The translations under genes were made by a program, and so were the position numbers. A DNA stretch of 64,000 bases from Fluviicoccus sp. (GTDB taxonomy: Bacteria > Pseudomonadota > Gammaproteobacteria > Pseudomonadales > Moraxellaceae): NCBI RefSeq assembly GCF_030646115.1, contig NZ_JAUSMX010000032.1, positions 1 to 64,000 on the forward strand, written 5' to 3'. Below the pieces are notes generated by a model that saw only the letters and a program-made list of their open reading frames with translations, ran no database searches and had not been told where the DNA came from. Below are positions 60,277 to 64,000 of the stretch, piece after piece; the first letter of the stretch is position 1; each line of letters begins with the position of its first letter.

Positions 60277-61274
60277 GCCGCGCCCACCAGCTTCACCAGT
60301 TCGACAGTGCGGTTGGCGTAGCCCCATTCATTGTCGTACCAGGCGTAGATCTTCACCTGCGAGCCGTTCACCACCATCGTTGACAGGGCGTCAATGATCG
60401 ATGAGCGCGGGTCGGTGCGGTAATCAATTGACACCAGCGGCCGTTCTTCATAGCCGAGGATGTCCTTCAATTCGTTTTCCGAGGCGGCTTTCAGCAGGGC
60501 GTTCACTTCCGCCGCCGTGGTCGGGCGTTCTACTTCAAACACGCAGTCGGTCAGCGAGGCGTTGGCCAGCGGCACGCGCACGGCGTGGCCGTTCAACCGA
60601 CCTTTCAGTTCCGGAAAGATTTCCGCGATGGCCGTGGCCGAGCCGGTGGTGGTGGGAATCAGGCTCATGCCGCTGGCGCGGGCGCGGCGCAGATCCTTGT
60701 GCGGCTGGTCCAGCAGGCTCTGGGTGTTGGTCAGGTCATGGATGGTGGTGATGGAGCCGTGGCGGATGCCCAGATGCTCGTGGATCACCTTCACCACCGG
60801 CGCCAGGCAGTTGGTGGTGCAGGAGGCGGCGGTGACAATGCGGTGCAGGGCCGGGTTGAACAGATGCTGGTTGACGCCCATCACCACGTTCAGAGCACCC
60901 GCTTCCTTAACCGGCGCGGAGACAACGACGCGCTTCACGCCCTGTTTCAGGTAGTCCTGCAACACGGCGACGGTCTTCATTTTGCCGCTGGCCTCGATCA
61001 CCACATCGCAGCCGGACCAGTCGGTGTCGGTAATGGCTTTGTTAGCCGTCACCGCCAGCCGGCGGCCGTTGACGACGAGATCGTTGTCCTCGGCGTGCGC
61101 CTCATGGCGCCAGCGCCCGTGTATCGAGTCGAAATTCAGCAGGTGGGCGTAAGTGGCGGCGTCAGCGGCTGGGTCGTTGATCTGCACGAATTCCAGTTCC
61201 GGCCAGTCCCAGGCGGCGCGCAGCGCCAGGCGTCCGATGCGGCCGAAACCGTTGATGCCGACTTTGATGGTCAT
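60273..61274 (-). CDS. ArsJ-associated glyceraldehyde-3-phosphate dehydrogenase
   Basis: The 333-residue GAPDH has the Rossmann start [20 protein letters not shown], the catalytic Cys in [13 protein letters not shown] (about 150), the His in [17 protein letters not shown] and the end [16 protein letters not shown]. With arsenate in place of phosphate it would form 1-arseno-3-phosphoglycerate for export by ArsJ. A GGAGA ribosome site precedes the ATG, 24 bases after arsR. A housekeeping role in glycolysis is less likely, given the tight coupling to arsJ. Confidence 0.92.
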   Translation of the reverse strand: MTIKVGINGFGRIGRLALRAAWDWPELEFVQINDPAADAATYAHLLNFDSIHGRWRHEAHAEDNDLVVNGRRLAVTANKAITDTDWSGCDVVIEASGKMKTVAVLQDYLKQGVKRVVVSAPVKEAGALNVVMGVNQHLFNPALHRIVTAASCTTNCLAPVVKVIHEHLGIRHGSITTIHDLTNTQSLLDQPHKDLRRARASGMSLIPTTTGSATAIAEIFPELKGRLNGHAVRVPLANASLTDCVFEVERPTTAAEVNALLKAASENELKDILGYEERPLVSIDYRTDPRSSIIDALSTMVVNGSQVKIYAWYDNEWGYANRTVELVKLVGAA

Positions 61275-61298
61275 GGTGATTCTCCTTGAAGGGGTGGC

Positions 61299-61628
61299 TT
61301 AGCAGCAGGCGGCTGCGGGGTTGAGTTCACAGGCTTCGCCATTGCAGCAGTTGGCGGTCAGGAAGCCGATCAGTTCGTTCATGGCCGGATAATGAGCAGT
61401 GTAGATCACAAAGCGGCCTTCCTGCCGCGATTGCACCAGTCCGGCGTACTGCAATTCCTTGAGGTGGAAGGACAAGGTCGATCCCGGCAGTCCGTCCAGC
61501 CCTTCACTGATGCGGCTGACCGGCAGTCCTTCCGGACCCTGTTGTACCAGCAGGCGGAAAATGGCGAGACGGGTTTCCTGGGCCAGTGCGGCCAGCCGGG
61601 TCACGGCGTCGGGTGAAGTCAGCGGCAT
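61299..61628 (-). CDS. arsR: ArsR-family arsenic-responsive repressor
   Basis: The 109-residue winged-helix repressor has a start at 61628 behind AAGG. The recognition helix region is LPVSRISEGLDGLPGSTLSF. Cysteines cluster at the C-terminus (NCCNGEAC and AAACC), like ArsR proteins that sense As(III) there instead of in helix alpha-3. The upstream ORF extension is not needed. It is the first gene of the operon and faces its own operator (61648-61671). Confidence 0.9.
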   Translation of the reverse strand: MPLTSPDAVTRLAALAQETRLAIFRLLVQQGPEGLPVSRISEGLDGLPGSTLSFHLKELQYAGLVQSRQEGRFVIYTAHYPAMNELIGFLTANCCNGEACELNPAAACC

Positions 61629-61647
61629 GTTGGCAACCTTCGTTTTG

Positions 61648-61671
61648 ATATTTCCGGAATTATAGAAATAT
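61648..61671 (-). promoter_or_regulatory. Probable ArsR operator
   Basis: ATATTTC at 61648-61654 and GAAATAT at 61665-61671 form an inverted repeat with a 10-base spacer. It lies 20 bases upstream of the arsR start, and a TATAAT-like -10 lies within it on the minus strand. A repressor bound there would block the promoter. Confidence 0.7.
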
Positions 61672-61703
61672 AGCATGACAGGCCGATGACAGTTGGCCCG
61701 CCT

Positions 61704-62405
61704 CTAGAATTTCCAGCCCAGGCCGACCACGGTCTGCTTGCCCGCCAGTTTCAGGTCGCCGCTGTCGCCCAGATAGTTGAATTTCAAGCGTGACGAGAGG
61801 TTCCGTATTTCCGCCATGATGACCAGTTGACCATAACTGAGCGATACACCAGACATAACCCCCGAGCTGCTGCCTTCCGCCGGACCACCGGCCGTGCCGC
61901 CGAATTCCGGGAATTTCACCCGTACTTCGCCGTCACGTACGGTGCCCAGCAGCAGGCCGCCGTAGCCATGCACCCGCAGGTCGGGCAACCGTTCAGAATG
62001 CAGCAACAGCGCCCGCAGCATCGGCGTGATGTTGAATGCGGTGTAGTTGGCCTCGGCCAGATCACCTTCCGCTTTGCCGCGCATCAGCTCGAAGCCTATG
62101 CCGCCCTGCACCCTCTTTTCACCCAGCCACAGGCCGGTGCGCAAGCCTTCCGTTTTGCCGCTGTCGTAGCTGACGGTGTGGGTGGCGGTGACTGGTGCAC
62201 AGAAAAAGCACTGGCTGGTGGCGGTGACTGCATTGCTGTCCGCCGGGGCGTTGCCGGCAAACAGGCCGATATAGCCTTCAACAATCACCGTCCGCCAAGG
62301 CCGGGGGGCTGCCGGAACGGACCCGCCGTCTTCCTCGTCGGCATGGAGGGTCAAGGGTGACAAGGCCGTCAAAACCAGCAGCAGGGGGGCGAGGCGCATG
62401 GACAT
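61704..62405 (-). CDS. Outer-membrane-like hypothetical protein
   Basis: The 233-residue protein has a signal peptide (LAPLLLVLTALSPLTLHADE) and ends VGLGWKF, with a final Phe. Alternating strands such as GLRTGLWLGEKRVQGGIGFE and ALLLHSERLPDLRVHGYGGL suggest a small beta-barrel. A CxxC (FFCAP-like CFFCAP) lies in an early loop. Function unknown. It sits beside the arsenic operon on the same strand but is separated from arsR by the operator region, so it is not part of that transcript. Confidence 0.65.
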   Translation of the reverse strand: MSMRLAPLLLVLTALSPLTLHADEEDGGSVPAAPRPWRTVIVEGYIGLFAGNAPADSNAVTATSQCFFCAPVTATHTVSYDSGKTEGLRTGLWLGEKRVQGGIGFELMRGKAEGDLAEANYTAFNITPMLRALLLHSERLPDLRVHGYGGLLLGTVRDGEVRVKFPEFGGTAGGPAEGSSSGVMSGVSLSYGQLVIMAEIRNLSSRLKFNYLGDSGDLKLAGKQTVVGLGWKF

Positions 62406-62568
62406 CTCCCGGTAGGATATTCCTTGAATTCTAGCTAAATTCCCGGGATTTGGCCTGGTTATTTAGAAGATGAATCCCACACATCCGGTCGTCCCCTTTT
62501 GAACTTGACGTTGTCAATATCAGGCCGCATGATGCATAAACAATAGTCAGAAAATCCGAGGGAATCCC

Positions 62569-63978
62569 ATGTCCACAGCCGAAGCCCTGGCCGAACGCGG
62601 CACCGCCTGGTTGATCAAACGCTTGCAGCAGCGCGTGCCCTACGACGCCGAAAATCCCTTCCTGCGCGGTGCGCTGGCCCCGGTCAACGTGGAAAGCACC
62701 GTCACCGACCTCAAGGTCACCGGCAAGATTCCCAAGGAGCTGAACGGTCTGCTGGCGCGCATCGGACCCAATCCGCTGAACGTGCCCAACCCCGCCTCCT
62801 ACCACTGGTTCCTGGGCGACGGCATGGTGCACGGCCTGCGCCTGCGCGACGGCAAGGCGCAGTGGTACCGCAACCGCTGGGTGGGCGTGGACGGCGTCAA
62901 CAAGGCGCTGGGACGGCCGAAAGCTCCCGGTTCGCGTCGCGGGGCCATTGAGGTGGTCAACACCAACATCGTCGGCCATGCCGGTCGGTTGTGGGCGCTG
63001 GTGGAGGCGGGCGCACTTCCGGTGGAAATGGATGGCGAGCTGAACACCGTCAAGCACGGCCTGTTCGACAGCAGCATCCGCGCCGCCTTTTCCGCCCACC
63101 CGCATCTGGATCCGGACACCGGCCATCTGCATGCCGTCTGCTATGACCCGCTGTACCAGAACCGGGTGCAGCACGTTGTCATTGACCCGGCCGGGCAGGT
63201 GGCGCGGCAGGTCAACGTGCCGGTCAGCCACGGCCCCATGATCCACGACTGCGCTATCACCCAGAGTCAGGTGGTGATTCTTGACCTGCCGGTCACATTC
63301 TCGGTGAGGTCGATGCTGCAGGGCTCCGGCCTGCCTTATGCTTGGAATCCGAAGCACGAGGCGCGCGTCGGCTTGCTGCCGAAGCAGGGCGGGGCGGAGG
63401 AAGTGCGCTGGTTCAGCGTTGATCCCTGTTATGTCTTCCACCCCTGCAACGCCTACGATCTGCCGGACGGCAGCGCCATTCTCGATGTGGTGGTGCATGA
63501 GCGCATGTTCGACCGTTCGCTGCACGGCCCGGAAAGCCAGAAAGTCACCTTCGAGCGCTGGAAACTGGACAACGCCACGCGGCGGGTGCAGCGCACGGTG
63601 TTGTCGGAGCGGGGACAGGAATTCCCGCGTTTTGACGAGCGCCTGACTGGCAAGCCTTACCGCTATGCCTATTCGGCAGGTATTGATATCGACAACCAGC
63701 AGCCGCAGCCGCTGATCCGTCATGACCTGCAGACCGGCGCGGTCGATTTTCACCATTACGGTCCCAGCCATGCCACTGGCGAGGTGGTGTTTGTGCCGCG
63801 CTCCGCTGGCAGCGCCGAGAATGACGGCTGGCTGTTGTCCTATGTCTATGACCTGGCGCGGGCGCGCAGCCAGGTGGTGATTGTCAACGCCGGGGATCTG
63901 GGCGGGGAGCCGCAGGCGGTGATCGAGTTGGGGGTGCGGGTGCCGATGGGCTTTCACGGCAACTGGATTCCCGACTGA
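62569..63978 (+). CDS. Carotenoid oxygenase family protein
   Basis: The 469-residue protein is of the RPE65/carotenoid-cleavage family, a seven-bladed propeller with a non-haem iron held by four His. Candidate ligands are in AFSAHPHLDPDTGHLHA (about 181), VSHGPMIHDCAIT (about 226), VDPCYVFHPCNAYDLPDGS (about 293) and the C-terminal GFHGNWIPD. The start at 62569 is the first Met with a protein-like sequence (MSTAEALAERGTAWLIKRLQ); the ribosome site is weak. The substrate could be a carotenoid, a retinal-type apo-carotenal or a lignostilbene. No carotenoid genes are in the window. Confidence 0.9.
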   Translation: MSTAEALAERGTAWLIKRLQQRVPYDAENPFLRGALAPVNVESTVTDLKVTGKIPKELNGLLARIGPNPLNVPNPASYHWFLGDGMVHGLRLRDGKAQWYRNRWVGVDGVNKALGRPKAPGSRRGAIEVVNTNIVGHAGRLWALVEAGALPVEMDGELNTVKHGLFDSSIRAAFSAHPHLDPDTGHLHAVCYDPLYQNRVQHVVIDPAGQVARQVNVPVSHGPMIHDCAITQSQVVILDLPVTFSVRSMLQGSGLPYAWNPKHEARVGLLPKQGGAEEVRWFSVDPCYVFHPCNAYDLPDGSAILDVVVHERMFDRSLHGPESQKVTFERWKLDNATRRVQRTVLSERGQEFPRFDERLTGKPYRYAYSAGIDIDNQQPQPLIRHDLQTGAVDFHHYGPSHATGEVVFVPRSAGSAENDGWLLSYVYDLARARSQVVIVNAGDLGGEPQAVIELGVRVPMGFHGNWIPD

Positions 63979-64000
63979 GCCGTGGAAGGGGAAGGCAGTG

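Overview
The window looks like chromosomal DNA of a GC-rich Gram-negative bacterium, most likely a gammaproteobacterium. The evidence is an ESPR-type two-partner-secretion exoprotein, a FadI-type thiolase, a YheS-type ABC-F protein, AhpC/AhpF, a PbpC next to an alpha-2-macroglobulin, two TonB receptors and an ArsJ arsenate operon. Most of the window is clearly GC-rich. Three stretches are visibly AT-richer: the left end (1-4224), an island at about 5860-7440, and one membrane-protein gene at 55318-55944.

Region by region. 1-4224: the tail of a TpsB-like translocator, a TpsA exoprotein whose passenger is a collagen-like GXY repeat, and an L,D-transpeptidase. 4225-7440: a stretch without a callable gene, a DUF4124/Sel1-repeat membrane protein, then an AT-rich island. 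The island holds a complete small transcription unit (promoter, leader, 37-codon ORF, terminator) and a divergent DUF3800-like protein. 7423-10167 (minus): desaturase, sugar-isomerase-like TIM barrel and DMT permease in one operon. 10574-18566 (plus): a guanidine-I (ykkC) riboswitch, an ABC importer lacking its binding protein, two DUF1989 carboxyguanidine-deiminase-type subunits, a urea/guanidine carboxylase and an MBL-fold hydrolase. The usual allophanate hydrolase is absent. 18604-23180 (minus): an NYN nuclease fused to an MbcA/ParS-type domain, then a secreted FAD oxidase with a Tat-signal methyltransferase. 23474-31436 (plus): alpha-2-macroglobulin and PbpC.

31433-44907 (minus): a small protein, an AlbA/Schlafen-type ATPase regulator next to a cluster of palindromes, ABC-F ATPase, HI0933-family flavoprotein, an outer-membrane-like protein, a poly-Gly lipoprotein, FadI, a PAS-GAF-HD-GYP protein and AhpC-AhpF. 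45147-48492 (plus): three translationally coupled genes, a ThDP enzyme of the acetolactate synthase type followed by two short citrate-synthase-fold proteins that seem to lack the canonical His-His-Asp triad. This is the best candidate for an undescribed system here. 48533-53038 (minus): two paralogous TonB-dependent receptors. 53288-57737: APH-kinase fusion, holin-4 family membrane protein, BI-1 family protein and a phosphoethanolamine transferase. 57829-61628 (minus): the arsenic operon arsR, GAPDH, arsJ, ArsP-type permease and thioredoxin-like protein, with a visible palindromic operator. 61704-63978: an outer-membrane-like protein and a carotenoid oxygenase.

Themes that tie genes together are envelope structure and defence (TPS, L,D-transpeptidase, A2M-PbpC, EptA, TonB receptors), nitrogen scavenging from guanidine, and peroxide and arsenate resistance. 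At least three families of short palindromic repeats lie between genes. All calls come from reading the sequence. No database search was run, and residue-level alignments were made by eye.
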